A DNA stretch of 64,000 nucleotides from Sagittula sp048553715 (GCF_048553715.1 NZ_JBLZNC010000001.1:558001-622000), one strand, 5' to 3'; shown: positions 19,105 to 27,523, counted from the first letter of the stretch. Numbers and translations are program-made. Notes: generated by a model from the letters alone, not told the origin.

Positions 19105-19159
19105 TTCCTTGGTTCAAAATACCTCGGGGGAGTCCGTCAGGACGGGGGCAGCGCCCCCA
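19105..19159. repeat. Dispersed intergenic repeat, copy A (CTTGGTTCAAA...ACC...GGGGGC hairpin)
   Basis: CCTTGGTTCAAAATACCTC then GGGGG, ending in the hairpin GGGGGCAGCGCCCCC. It shares its core with a second copy at 24337-24381. It lies between the ppx/gppA stop and the rlmE start; read on the minus strand it may form a terminator for ppx/gppA. Confidence 0.6.
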
Positions 19160-19194
19160 TTCCACAGCCTGCGCCCCAAGCGTCCGGCATCGTC

Positions 19195-20307
19195 CTATAG
19201 CGGACCATCTTCCAGAACACCATCCGCAGACATCTGCGCATAAAGCAAGCCCTCGCGCAGCCCCCGATCCGCCACAGACAAACGGTCCGTCGGCCACAGG
19301 CGTAACAAAGCCTGCAGAATGGCCGACCCGCTCATAATCAGCGCATGACGGTCAGGCCCTATGCGCGGGTCGCGCCTGCGGCCGGCCGGGCCCATCTCCA
19401 GATAGCGCGCGATCACCGCCTCGATCTGATCCGAGGACATCCGCAGCCCGTCCACCTTGGTGCGGTCATAGCGGCGCAGCCCCAGATGTGATGCCGCCAC
19501 CGTCGTCACCGTTCCCGACGTGCCGACAATCTGAAAGCCCTCGCGGGCCTGTTCATCCTGATAGGGCGCAAATTCGGCGAGGTTTTCTTCGAAGAACCAG
19601 CTCATCAAGGCATAGCGCGCCGCATCGTCTTGCACATCGGCAAACTGGTCGCGCAGCGTGGCCACCCCAAGCGGGACCGAGATCCAGTCCACCACCTTGG
19701 CCGAGGGAAACGGGCTGTCGGGCGGGTGAAATCCCGCATGCAGCCGCATGATCGCGCGTGGGCGTTCGCGCGGCTCGACCGCGGACAGGTCGATCCAGAC
19801 CAGCTCGGTCGACCCGCCGCCGATGTCGACCACCAGCAATTGTTCGGTTTTTGTCGACACAAGCGGCGCGCAGGAAATCACCGCCAAGCGGGCCTCTTCC
19901 TCGGGCTGGATGATCTCCAGCATCAGACCGGTTTCGCGCCGCACTTGCCGGATAAAGTCGCGGGCGTTCTTGGCACGACGACAGGCCTCTGTCGCGACCA
20001 GTCGCATGCGCTGCACATTATGACGTTCGATCTTTTGGCGGCAGACGCGCAAGGCCGATACCGTGCGCCCCATCGAGGCACGGCTTAATCTGCCAGACAT
20101 TTCAAGGCCCTGCCCCAACTGGACGGACTTTGAAAAGCTGTCGACCACATGAAACTGGCTGCCCTTTGGCTGGGCAATCAACATGCGGCAACTGTTTGTT
20201 CCCAGATCCAACGCGGCGTAAAGCGCATTGGGATCAGGGTCTACAGGCGCGGGGCTCTCGACCGGTCTCGGGAAAGCGCCCGCAGCCTTGGGACGCTTGG
20301 GCGCCAT
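19195..20307 (-). CDS. ppx: Ppx/GppA family exopolyphosphatase/guanosine pentaphosphatase
   Basis: A 370-residue ASKHA-fold phosphatase. It has the phosphate-1 motif LDLGTNSCRMLIA (about 32-44) and phosphate-2 motif VVDIGGGSTELVW. Family members hydrolyse polyphosphate or pppGpp. The length equals the short alphaproteobacterial form without the C-terminal HD domain. It lies upstream of rlmE on the same strand, an order common in Rhodobacteraceae. Polyphosphate versus pppGpp preference cannot be decided, so the symbol is tentative. A ppk2 gene is present at 39.8 kb. Confidence 0.86.
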   Translation of the reverse strand: MAPKRPKAAGAFPRPVESPAPVDPDPNALYAALDLGTNSCRMLIAQPKGSQFHVVDSFSKSVQLGQGLEMSGRLSRASMGRTVSALRVCRQKIERHNVQRMRLVATEACRRAKNARDFIRQVRRETGLMLEIIQPEEEARLAVISCAPLVSTKTEQLLVVDIGGGSTELVWIDLSAVEPRERPRAIMRLHAGFHPPDSPFPSAKVVDWISVPLGVATLRDQFADVQDDAARYALMSWFFEENLAEFAPYQDEQAREGFQIVGTSGTVTTVAASHLGLRRYDRTKVDGLRMSSDQIEAVIARYLEMGPAGRRRDPRIGPDRHALIMSGSAILQALLRLWPTDRLSVADRGLREGLLYAQMSADGVLEDGPL

Positions 20308-20415
20308 GACGATGCGCCTCTTCCGATTTCAACTTACCCCCAACGATACGCCTCGCGTCCGTCGCGTGCAAGACACATGACGAGAGCAATTAGATTCTAT
20401 CCGCCGCGCAGGGGC

Positions 20416-21054
20416 TCACTGGCCGACGGCATAGACCTTGGTGCCCAGCGGATTGCGGAAATACCCCTCGACCAATGCATATTCCTGATCCAGCCAGGGA
20501 CGCAGCAGATCGATGGTCTCGTCCAGAAGATCGTCCAGTTGCAAGCGATAGGCGGGCGCTTTGGGCGCTTTCAGCCGCACCACCTGCCCGGTCTGCGTGG
20601 ACAAGAACCGCGAGATCCGGCGCAACTCATGGCAACGGAACACGCGGTCATAATTCGCCGCCAGATCCTCCCCAAGGAAGAAGGCCGCGCTCATCGCGCC
20701 CCGCTTCACCATAGCCGAGCGGCTGCGATAGGCATCGAGATAGGTAAAGAAATAGTCGGGATCGGGATTCGCCGGAAACCGCCCATCGTCAGGCAGGTTG
20801 CAGTTGGCCGCCAGCTCTGCGCGCCGCTCCACCACCAGCGCATACAGATCCATCAGCCGCTGGGCCGGATCGCGCAGCACGCAAAACCGTGTGTGATCGC
20901 CAAGAAGCGCCCAGGACACCGGCTGAAAACGGCGCGGCTGGGCCGTGTGCACCACCGGCTCGTCCAGTGCAACCAGCGCCTGTGCAACCGCGTCATTCGT
21001 GGCGTCCGGCAACGTCTTAAAGGCGATTTTATGCTGGGGTACGGTGACGGTCAT
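20416..21054 (-). CDS. Sulfotransferase family 2-like protein
   Basis: A 212-residue protein from ATG 21054. The middle has FCVLRDPAQRLMDLYALV, the typical 3-prime-phosphoadenylate binding motif (RDP x R) of carbohydrate sulfotransferases of the Sulfotransfer_2 type. The N-terminal AFKTLPDATNDAV region is where the PAPS loop is expected (K.P...T pattern) but is degenerate. Roseobacter genomes have several such proteins. The acceptor is unknown. An in-frame extension to 21177 lacks a ribosome site. Confidence 0.65.
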   Translation of the reverse strand: MTVTVPQHKIAFKTLPDATNDAVAQALVALDEPVVHTAQPRRFQPVSWALLGDHTRFCVLRDPAQRLMDLYALVVERRAELAANCNLPDDGRFPANPDPDYFFTYLDAYRSRSAMVKRGAMSAAFFLGEDLAANYDRVFRCHELRRISRFLSTQTGQVVRLKAPKAPAYRLQLDDLLDETIDLLRPWLDQEYALVEGYFRNPLGTKVYAVGQ

Positions 21055-21170
21055 AGGGGCCTCGGTGGGATTGTTCTGTTTCGTTAACCAATATGTCGCT
21101 TCGCAATGTGACCCCATTGGGCCGCGTTTCGGGGCAGCATCCGGGCTTTTTCCACGTGATTTTGTCAGAT

Positions 21171-21243
21171 GCGTCACACTGACCTGTCCTTTAGGATGGG
21201 GTGGAGGTCGCAGTTGACGCCAAGGGGGTCGAAAAACGACCCC
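21171..21243 (+). promoter_or_regulatory. Structured leader ahead of the one-carbon operon
   Basis: An extended imperfect hairpin: GCGTCA (21171) pairs with TGACGC (21215), ACT with AGT, GACCT (21181) with AGGTC (21205) and GTCC with GGAT. It is followed at once by a perfect 7-bp hairpin GGGGTCG-AAAAA-CGACCCC (21225-21243), 52 bp before the first gene. The layout (long folded element then a compact stem) resembles a cis-regulatory RNA, but it matches no riboswitch consensus that I know. Confidence 0.45.
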
Positions 21244-21295
21244 GAATGCGCGATGTGCCCCGCTACCAATTTATCCAAGGACAAAGGAATCACCC

Positions 21296-21610
21296 ATGAG
21301 CACCGATCTCACCATCGTTTACTGGCGCGATATTCCCGCTCAGGTGATCGTGGGCCGTGGCCGTCGCGGCGCCAAGGTTCAACTGCCGGAACGGTTTGAA
21401 CAGGCCATCGACCGCGCGGCCATGAAAACCGGTGCTGCGGGAACCGATGACTATCTCGCCGAATGGCGCAAGGTGGCTGCGGGCGCGGTGGACGGCGATC
21501 CGATGCAAGCGGCCCAAGAAGCGGCGGCAAAGCTTGATGCGGAATACACCCAAGCCCGCATCAAGGAGCTGATCGACAACGACGGCTGGTCCGCCGCGAC
21601 TGCGGACTAG
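21296..21610 (+). CDS. Virulence-factor family protein (PF13769-like), one-carbon operon
   Basis: A 104-residue cytosolic protein starting MSTDLTIVYWRDIPAQVIV. It contains the short alpha/beta domain known in databases by the uninformative name virulence factor, a conserved Rhodobacteraceae/rhizobial family. Start at ATG 21296 after AAGGAA. It is first in a four-gene same-strand cluster with MTHFR-like, HAD and methyl-THF methyltransferase genes. That context, not its sequence, points to a role in methyl transfer or cofactor handling. Confidence 0.8.
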   Translation: MSTDLTIVYWRDIPAQVIVGRGRRGAKVQLPERFEQAIDRAAMKTGAAGTDDYLAEWRKVAAGAVDGDPMQAAQEAAAKLDAEYTQARIKELIDNDGWSAATAD

Positions 21611-21640
21611 ACACGAACGATGACCTTAAGGGAGGCTTTG

Positions 21641-22564
21641 ATGGCACTGCTCAATTTCCGCAAACGCGAGGATGCCCAACCGTCCAATGCAGCGCTCGAA
21701 GCCTTTCTTCAGGGCTATTCCATCGAGGTCATGCCCCGCACCGCGTCCAAGATCGACGATTTCCGCGACCATCTGCCCAAAGGCACCCGCGTCTACATTG
21801 CCCATATCGACGGCACCCAGATCGAGGACATGGTCACCACCGCAGCGCGTCTGAACCGCGAAGGCTTTGATGTGATGCCGCATTTCCCCGCGCGGATCAT
21901 CCGCGATGCGGCGACACTGGAAAACTGGATCGCTATGTACCAAGGCGAAGCCGACGTGACCCAAGGGCTGTTGCTGGCCGGCGGCGTGGCAGAGCCTCAG
22001 GGCGATTTTCATTGCTCCATGCAGCTTCTGGAAACCGGTCTTTTCGATAAGGCCGGCTTTACACGGCTGCATGTGGCCGGCCACCCCGAAGGCAACCGCG
22101 ACATTGATGCTGATGGCAGCGACACCGCCGTGATGGAGGCCGCTCGCTGGAAGCAATCCTTCTCGGAACGCACCGACGCCAAGATGGCCATGGCCACCCA
22201 ATTCGCATTTGAGGCCCGCCCGATCATCGACTGGGTCGACCGCCTGCAGGCCGAGGGCATCCACCTGCCCGTCCATATCGGCATCGCCGGTCCCGCCAAA
22301 CTGCAGACGTTGATCAAGTTTGCTATCGCCTGTGGCGTGGGTCCCTCCTTGAAGGTGCTGCAGAAACGCGCCATGGATGTGTCGAAACTGCTGCTGCCCT
22401 ATGAACCCACCGAGGTGCTGACCGAACTGGCCGCGCATAAAGCCGCCAATCCCGGTTTCGGCATCGAACAGGTGCATTTCTTCCCGCTGGGCGGCATCAA
22501 AACCAATGCGGCGTGGGCCTCGGATCATGGTGGCAGCGCCGCCAGACCCGCATCGGAGACCTGA
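21641..22564 (+). CDS. Methylenetetrahydrofolate reductase-family protein
   Basis: A 307-residue protein with the TIM-barrel pattern of MTHFR: YSIEVMPRTASKIDDF near the start, RVYIAHIDGTQ and a FTRLHVAGHPEGNRDID stretch that matches the flavin/NADH-binding part of the family. It would reduce 5,10-methylene-THF to 5-methyl-THF. Start at ATG 21641 after AAGGGAGG; an upstream ATG at 21620 would place that ribosome site inside the frame. Its stop overlaps the ATG of the HAD gene. It differs in sequence from E. coli MetF, so it may be a second MTHFR of this pathway. Confidence 0.82.
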   Translation: MALLNFRKREDAQPSNAALEAFLQGYSIEVMPRTASKIDDFRDHLPKGTRVYIAHIDGTQIEDMVTTAARLNREGFDVMPHFPARIIRDAATLENWIAMYQGEADVTQGLLLAGGVAEPQGDFHCSMQLLETGLFDKAGFTRLHVAGHPEGNRDIDADGSDTAVMEAARWKQSFSERTDAKMAMATQFAFEARPIIDWVDRLQAEGIHLPVHIGIAGPAKLQTLIKFAIACGVGPSLKVLQKRAMDVSKLLLPYEPTEVLTELAAHKAANPGFGIEQVHFFPLGGIKTNAAWASDHGGSAARPASET

Positions 22565-23229
22565 TGACCCACCCGGCCCTTCTATTCGATCTCGACGGCA
22601 CGCTGCTGGACACCGACAGCATCCACCGTGACGTGTTTGCCGACATGTTGCGCCCCACGGGCCTCGAGGTCACCGAAGAGGTCTACCTGTCAAAGATCCA
22701 CGGCCGCCTGAATGCCGAGATCTTTGCCGATCTGATGCCGGACGCCGGTGATCCGCAACGCCTCTCCGAGGACAAAGAGGCCGAGTTCCGCAAACGGCTG
22801 CCCCGACCCTATCCGGCTATGCAGGGCGCAGAACGTCTGGTCCGCGAGGCGCAGGTGGCGGGCTGGTACATGGCGGTTGTGACAAACGCCCCGCGCCTGA
22901 ACGCCGAAGCCATGCTCGACGCCATTGGTCTGCGCGATGCCTTCGACCTGATCATCGTGGGCGAGGAGTGCCTGCGCGGCAAACCCCACCCGGACCCCTA
23001 TCTCGAAGCGATGCGAGAACTCGGCGTGAAACCCGCCATGTGCGCCGCATTCGAGGACAGCCCGTCTGGCATGCGCGCGGCGGCGGCCTCTGGCGCATTT
23101 ACGGTGGGGATCCGGTCCAGCCTGTCTGATGCAGACCTGCGCACTGCCGGCGCCCAAGCCACCTACGCCGATTTCAATGACATAACGCTCGCGTCCGTGC
23201 GCGCGCACCTCAGGGAGACAAACGCATGA
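22564..23229 (+). CDS. HAD-superfamily phosphatase (IA subfamily)
   Basis: A 221-residue HAD hydrolase with motif I FDLDGTLLDTD, motif II VVTNAPR, motif III KPHPDPY and motif IV FEDSPSG. The helical cap between motifs I and II marks the beta-phosphoglucomutase/phosphoglycolate phosphatase type. Its ATG overlaps the preceding TGA (TGATG) and its TGA overlaps the next ATG (ATGA), so expression is coupled to the methyl-THF enzymes on both sides. The substrate is unknown; a damaged or phosphorylated one-carbon metabolite is a guess from context. Confidence 0.85.
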   Translation: MTHPALLFDLDGTLLDTDSIHRDVFADMLRPTGLEVTEEVYLSKIHGRLNAEIFADLMPDAGDPQRLSEDKEAEFRKRLPRPYPAMQGAERLVREAQVAGWYMAVVTNAPRLNAEAMLDAIGLRDAFDLIIVGEECLRGKPHPDPYLEAMRELGVKPAMCAAFEDSPSGMRAAAASGAFTVGIRSSLSDADLRTAGAQATYADFNDITLASVRAHLRETNA

Positions 23230-24296
23230 CGCGCACCGTCATCGAAAGCAAAACAAAAACCGCCATCATCGGCTTTGACCAACCGTTCTGCGTCATCGGC
23301 GAACGGATCAATCCGACGGGCCGCAAAATCCTGAACGAAGAACTCGAACGCGGTGATTTCAGCCGGGTCGAGGTCGACGCCATCGCACAGGCCGCCGCAG
23401 GCGCCACGGTTCTGGACATCAATTCAGGCGCCGTGTTTTCCAACAAAATGGCCGAAGATCCCCGCTACGCGGACAACAACTTCGTCGAACCGGAACTCAT
23501 GCGCCAACTGGTCGAATGTGTGCAAAATGCCATCGACATTCCTTTGTGCATCGACAGCTCTGTGCCCGGCGCGCTGGAAAACGGTCTGGCCGCCGCCGAA
23601 GGTCGCCCGCTGCTGAACTCCGTGACCGGAGAGGAAGAGCGCCTCGAGCTGGTTTTGCCGCTGGTCAAAAAATACAACGTGCCCGTGGTGGCCATCTCCA
23701 ACGATGACACCGGCATCTCGGAGGACCCCGATGTCCGCTTTGCCGTGGCCAAAAAGATCGTCGAACGCGCCGCCGATTTCGGAATTCCCGCCCATGATAT
23801 CGTCGTTGACCCGCTGGTCATGCCCATCGGTGCCATGGCCACGGCCGGGCATCAGGTGTTCACATTGGTCCGCCGTCTGCGGGATGAACTGGGCGTCAAC
23901 ACCACCTGCGGCGCGTCCAACATCTCCTTCGGCCTGCCCAACCGGCACGGGGTCAACAACGCCTTCCTGCCCATGGCCATGGGGGCCGGCATGACCTCCG
24001 CCATCATGAACCCCGTTGCCCTTCCGGTTAACGCCAAGAAAATTGCCGAAAAAAAGGCCGAGGTTCTGGCCGCAGGCATCATCCTCCCCGAAGGCATGGA
24101 TGACGAAACCTTTGTCAGCCTCTTCGGCATGGGCTCCACCAAATCCCGCCCGGGCAAAGAAATGGAAGCCATCCGCGCCGCGAACCTCCTGATGAACCAG
24201 GATGACGGCGGCGCCGCCTGGATCGGCTTCAACAAACCCGCAGGCGGTGACGGTGCGTCCGGCGGCCGCCGCGGGGGCCGCCGCCGCAGAGCGTAA
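23226..24296 (+). CDS. Methyltetrahydrofolate:corrinoid methyltransferase
   Basis: A 356-residue pterin-binding-domain protein (DHPS fold) that transfers the methyl group of 5-methyl-THF to a corrinoid protein. Motifs: CVIGERINPTGRKIL (pterin site), DINSGAVF, IDSSVPGALE, NTTCGASNISFGLPNR. It lacks the homocysteine and B12 domains of a full MetH, so it must work with separate partners. As I recall, in Phaeobacter genetics a protein of this type is one piece of a split methionine synthase; that should be verified. The C-terminus carries an unusual Gly/Arg tail (GGRRGGRRRRA). ATGA overlap with the HAD gene. Confidence 0.87.
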   Translation: MTRTVIESKTKTAIIGFDQPFCVIGERINPTGRKILNEELERGDFSRVEVDAIAQAAAGATVLDINSGAVFSNKMAEDPRYADNNFVEPELMRQLVECVQNAIDIPLCIDSSVPGALENGLAAAEGRPLLNSVTGEEERLELVLPLVKKYNVPVVAISNDDTGISEDPDVRFAVAKKIVERAADFGIPAHDIVVDPLVMPIGAMATAGHQVFTLVRRLRDELGVNTTCGASNISFGLPNRHGVNNAFLPMAMGAGMTSAIMNPVALPVNAKKIAEKKAEVLAAGIILPEGMDDETFVSLFGMGSTKSRPGKEMEAIRAANLLMNQDDGGAAWIGFNKPAGGDGASGGRRGGRRRRA

Positions 24297-24303
24297 ACAA
24301 AAA

Positions 24304-24325
24304 CGGCCCCCATATCGCGGGGCCG
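24304..24325 (+). terminator. Hairpin after the methyltransferase gene
   Basis: Stem CGGCCCC / GGGGCCG (7 bp) 8 bp after the stop, followed by CAGCTATGC then TTTTT. The T-run is displaced, so the strength is uncertain. Confidence 0.4.
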
Positions 24326-24336
24326 CAGCTATGCTT

Positions 24337-24381
24337 TTTCTTGGTTCAAATACCTTGGGGGTTTGGGGGCAAAGCCCCCAT
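24337..24381. repeat. Dispersed intergenic repeat, copy B
   Basis: TTTCTTGGTTCAAATACCTTGGGGG followed by the hairpin TGGGGGC-AAA-GCCCCCA. Shares CTTGGTTCAAA(A)TACC and the G5C/GC5 hairpin with copy A at 19105. It sits between two convergent genes, the methyltransferase and dctD, and probably ends transcripts from one or both sides. Confidence 0.6.
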
Positions 24382-24385
24382 CCGC

Positions 24386-25720
24386 TTACAAGTAGTCCGC
24401 CCGCTGCAGACCGTATTTCGCCATCTTTTCGTTCAGCGTCCGGCGCGGCAGGCACAGCTCTTCCATGACCGACGCAATGGACCCTTTGTGACGCCGCATG
24501 GTGTTATCAATCAGCATGCGCTCAAAGGCTTCGACGTATTCTTTCAGCGGCTTGCCTTCGGTGGTCATCACCGGCTGCATCTGATCGTGGTCCGACATCA
24601 GCAGTGACGCAATGGTCCCCTGCCCGCGGCGCGACTGCAGCACCGCACGCTCTGCCAGATTGATCAGCTGACGCACGTTGCCCGGCCACGGGGCCTGCAG
24701 CAACTGCGCCGCTTCCTGGGCCGACACTTTCGGCGCGTCACAGCCATATTCATCGGCGTAGCTTTCCGACAACCGCGTGAACAGCGTCAGGATGTCTTCC
24801 CCGCGCGCCCGCAACGGCGGAACCGTGATCTTCAGTGCCGCCAGCCTGTAATACAGATCGGCGCGCAGCGCTTGCTCACAGGTGCGCCCCTCTTCCTGCA
24901 GGTTGGAAATGGCCACAATCCGCGTCTCGGGGGGATTGCCCTGATCATTGATCACCGACAACAGCCGCGCCTGCGCTGCGTCGGACAGCACTTCGATATC
25001 TTCCAGAACCAGCGTGCCGCCGCGCGCCTCTTCCAAGGCGGGCAGACGGGTGTCGTCAGGCTGCATCGGCCCGAACAAGCGCTTCATCAGCGCGTCCTCG
25101 TCATGGGCACCACAGGAGATCAGGGTGAATTTCTTGCCCGCGCGCGAACCCACCGCATGCAACGCATGCGCCACCAGCGTCTTGCCCGTGCCGGTTTCCC
25201 CTTCGATCAGGACGTGGCCATCCGCTTGGCCGAGATCAAGAATATCCTCTCGAAGACGCTCCATCGCCGGGCTGGCCCCGATCAGCTTTTTCATGATCTG
25301 GCCACCTTCGGCCAATTCACGCCGCAACTGGCGCGTGTCCAAGGTCAGGCGACGTGCGTTCGTGGCCTTCTTCGCCAGATCCGACATGCGATCCGGGTTG
25401 AACGGTTTTTCAAGGAAATCAAACGCGCCGATGCGCATGGCCTCGACCGCGATAGGCACATCACCATGACCGGTGATCATAATTACCGGCAGTGAGGAAT
25501 CGGAGCCCATCAGCTTTTTCAACAGCTGGATCCCATCCATCCCCGGCATCTTGATGTCCGAAATCACAATCCCCGGATAGTCCGGTCCAACCGCGCCAAG
25601 CGCCTCTTCCGCGCTGGCAAAGGTCTCGGTGTCATAGCCCGACAGCGCCAGCCACTGGCTGATCGACTGCCGCATATCCTGTTCATCATCAACAATGGCA
25701 ATTTTCATCGCATTCGCCAT
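24386..25720 (-). CDS. dctD: DctD-like NtrC-family response regulator lacking GAFTGA
   Basis: A 444-residue protein: receiver domain (phospho-acceptor D55 in ISDIKMPG), AAA+ domain (Walker A GETGTGKT at 174-181, Walker B-like GGTLVLEDIE, arginine finger ALRADLYYRL) and a C-terminal Fis-type HTH. Best match is the C4-dicarboxylate regulator DctD, paired here with DctB 8 bp upstream. The sigma-54 contact loop GAFTGA is absent: the stretch after LFG reads PMQPDDTRLPALEEARGG. It probably does not activate sigma-54 RNA polymerase in the classical way, as is known for Rhodobacter capsulatus NtrC. No dctPQM genes are adjacent. Confidence 0.84.
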   Translation of the reverse strand: MANAMKIAIVDDEQDMRQSISQWLALSGYDTETFASAEEALGAVGPDYPGIVISDIKMPGMDGIQLLKKLMGSDSSLPVIMITGHGDVPIAVEAMRIGAFDFLEKPFNPDRMSDLAKKATNARRLTLDTRQLRRELAEGGQIMKKLIGASPAMERLREDILDLGQADGHVLIEGETGTGKTLVAHALHAVGSRAGKKFTLISCGAHDEDALMKRLFGPMQPDDTRLPALEEARGGTLVLEDIEVLSDAAQARLLSVINDQGNPPETRIVAISNLQEEGRTCEQALRADLYYRLAALKITVPPLRARGEDILTLFTRLSESYADEYGCDAPKVSAQEAAQLLQAPWPGNVRQLINLAERAVLQSRRGQGTIASLLMSDHDQMQPVMTTEGKPLKEYVEAFERMLIDNTMRRHKGSIASVMEELCLPRRTLNEKMAKYGLQRADYL

Positions 25721-25728
25721 AAACGTGC

Positions 25729-27486
25729 TTACTCCGCTGCTTCCGTTGCCGTGCTCAACACAGGCAATTGCATTTCAAACACCGCCCCGCCCCGTTCGCC
25801 GTTGCGTGCCGTCAGGCGGCCGCCCAGCTCTGTGACGATTCCCGAAGAAATCGCCAACCCAAGGCCGACCCCGTCGCCCGGAGCCTTGGTGGTGTAAAAG
25901 GGTTCAAAGAGCGCATCCAGATCTTCGATCCCGTCTCCATTGTCGCGCACGCTCAGCGTCGCGGTTTCGCCAGCCGCAAGGATGATCTCCACCTGCGGGT
26001 CATCTACGGATTTGGTGGCGTCCAGCGCATTGCGCAAGAGGTTCACCAGCACCTGTTCGATCCGCATCCGGTCCCCCATAACGCGGACCGGCGCATCCGG
26101 CAGGATCTTGGTGATCTTCACCCGACGCGATTTCAACTGCGGCTCCATCATGGACAACGACGATGCGAGCGCATCGTTCATATCAAAGGGCGTAAAGGCT
26201 TCCTGCCCCTTGCGGGCAAAGCCTTTAAGCTGCCGCGTGATTGCGCCCATACGCTCAATCAGATCGTCGATCCGGTGAAAGGCGCTGAGCGCCTCGTCGG
26301 GGCGATTGCGGTTCAATAACAGACGCGCCCCCGCCAGATAGGTCTTCATCGCCGCCAAGGGCTGGTTCAATTCATGGGCCACGGCGGCGGACATCTCCCC
26401 CAAGGCGGCCAGCTTCGACGACTGCGCCAGCGATTGCTCTGCCACGGCGAGGTTCTTTTGCACCTTCTCGCGCTCGGCGATTTCCCGCTGAAGCCGTGCA
26501 TTGAGCGCCCGAAGCTCTGTCGCGTCCCGCTGGAACAGCGCCATCCGCACCGCCGTTTTGCGTGAAAGTGTGTAGAACACCATCGCCGCCAGAATCGCGA
26601 ATCCCATGATCTCCAACGCCAATACCGCGTTCACCCGTTCGCGCACGCTGGAATAGGTCGTGAAGGTCGACAGGGTCCAGCCGCGAAACGGAATGCGGCC
26701 ATCGATGCGCATCACCGCCTCGCCGCGCAGATAGGCGTCTGCGGTGGTTGCTGTCCAATCCGCGGCAGACGCAATCAGACGTTCGATTGCACCGTCCTCC
26801 GGCGGGCCAAGCGCCTCTGCCGGGGTCAAGCCGCGCCAACGCGGTTCCGTCGCAAGCACAATGACCCCGTCCGAATTTGTCACCATGACGGCATCGGAAA
26901 TCCCGGCCCAGGCGCGCTCGAATTTGGCCAGATCGACCTCGACCATGATAACGCCGACCGTGTCGCCGTTGCTTTCCATGCGCCGCGAATAGGTGAACCG
27001 ATACCCGCCCGCCTCGCGCGCGATTTCCGTGAAAACCGTTGTGTTTGCGCGCACAGCGTCAACAAAATACGGCATCGCCCGATGGCTTTCGCCCAGACGA
27101 TTGCGGTCGGTCGCGGCGACAGAGCGGCCATCGCGATCCAGCAGCATCAAACTGGCCGCACCGATCTCATCCACGAAGGAGATCAGGCGCTGGGAGCTTT
27201 GCGCATAGTCTTGGGCGTTCAGCGCATCTAGCAGGGCTTTGTCGCGCGCCAGAAGTTCAGGCACGATTGCATTGCGTCGCAGCTCAGAGATCAGGTTCCC
27301 CGAATATAGCGCCAAGCGCAGTTCGGCCCGGTTGCGCGTGGTTTCGGTAAAGCGATCCGTCAGCAGCCAGTTTGTGACCCAAACCGTCCCCACGGCCCCG
27401 AGCAAAAGCAGGATCAAAGCGATGCGTGCCCGCCCGCTGATCGGTGTCGCCCGTCGAGAGCCAGAGGTGTTTTGGGCCATTGCCAT
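25729..27486 (-). CDS. dctB: DctB-like sensor histidine kinase
   Basis: A 585-residue inner-membrane kinase: membrane segment near residues 22-43, a periplasmic double-Cache-type sensor region, a second segment near 297-312, a coiled-coil linker, and a kinase core with the phospho-His box HELNQPLAAMKTYL, N box NLLRNALDA, G1 DNGDGIED and G2 GLGLAIS. The arrangement is that of the C4-dicarboxylate sensor DctB. It is upstream of dctD by 8 bp, so the pair is an operon. Ligand specificity is inferred from family only. Confidence 0.84.
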   Translation of the reverse strand: MAMAQNTSGSRRATPISGRARIALILLLLGAVGTVWVTNWLLTDRFTETTRNRAELRLALYSGNLISELRRNAIVPELLARDKALLDALNAQDYAQSSQRLISFVDEIGAASLMLLDRDGRSVAATDRNRLGESHRAMPYFVDAVRANTTVFTEIAREAGGYRFTYSRRMESNGDTVGVIMVEVDLAKFERAWAGISDAVMVTNSDGVIVLATEPRWRGLTPAEALGPPEDGAIERLIASAADWTATTADAYLRGEAVMRIDGRIPFRGWTLSTFTTYSSVRERVNAVLALEIMGFAILAAMVFYTLSRKTAVRMALFQRDATELRALNARLQREIAEREKVQKNLAVAEQSLAQSSKLAALGEMSAAVAHELNQPLAAMKTYLAGARLLLNRNRPDEALSAFHRIDDLIERMGAITRQLKGFARKGQEAFTPFDMNDALASSLSMMEPQLKSRRVKITKILPDAPVRVMGDRMRIEQVLVNLLRNALDATKSVDDPQVEIILAAGETATLSVRDNGDGIEDLDALFEPFYTTKAPGDGVGLGLAISSGIVTELGGRLTARNGERGGAVFEMQLPVLSTATEAAE

Positions 27487-27523
27487 AACGCACAGGATAA
27501 AGCGCGCGGCTCAGCTGCTCAAG

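Noticed and set aside
20149..21087. 312-codon plus-strand frame opposite ppx end and the sulfotransferase
   Set aside because: Spans two genes and an intergenic gap in antisense; no recognisable protein.
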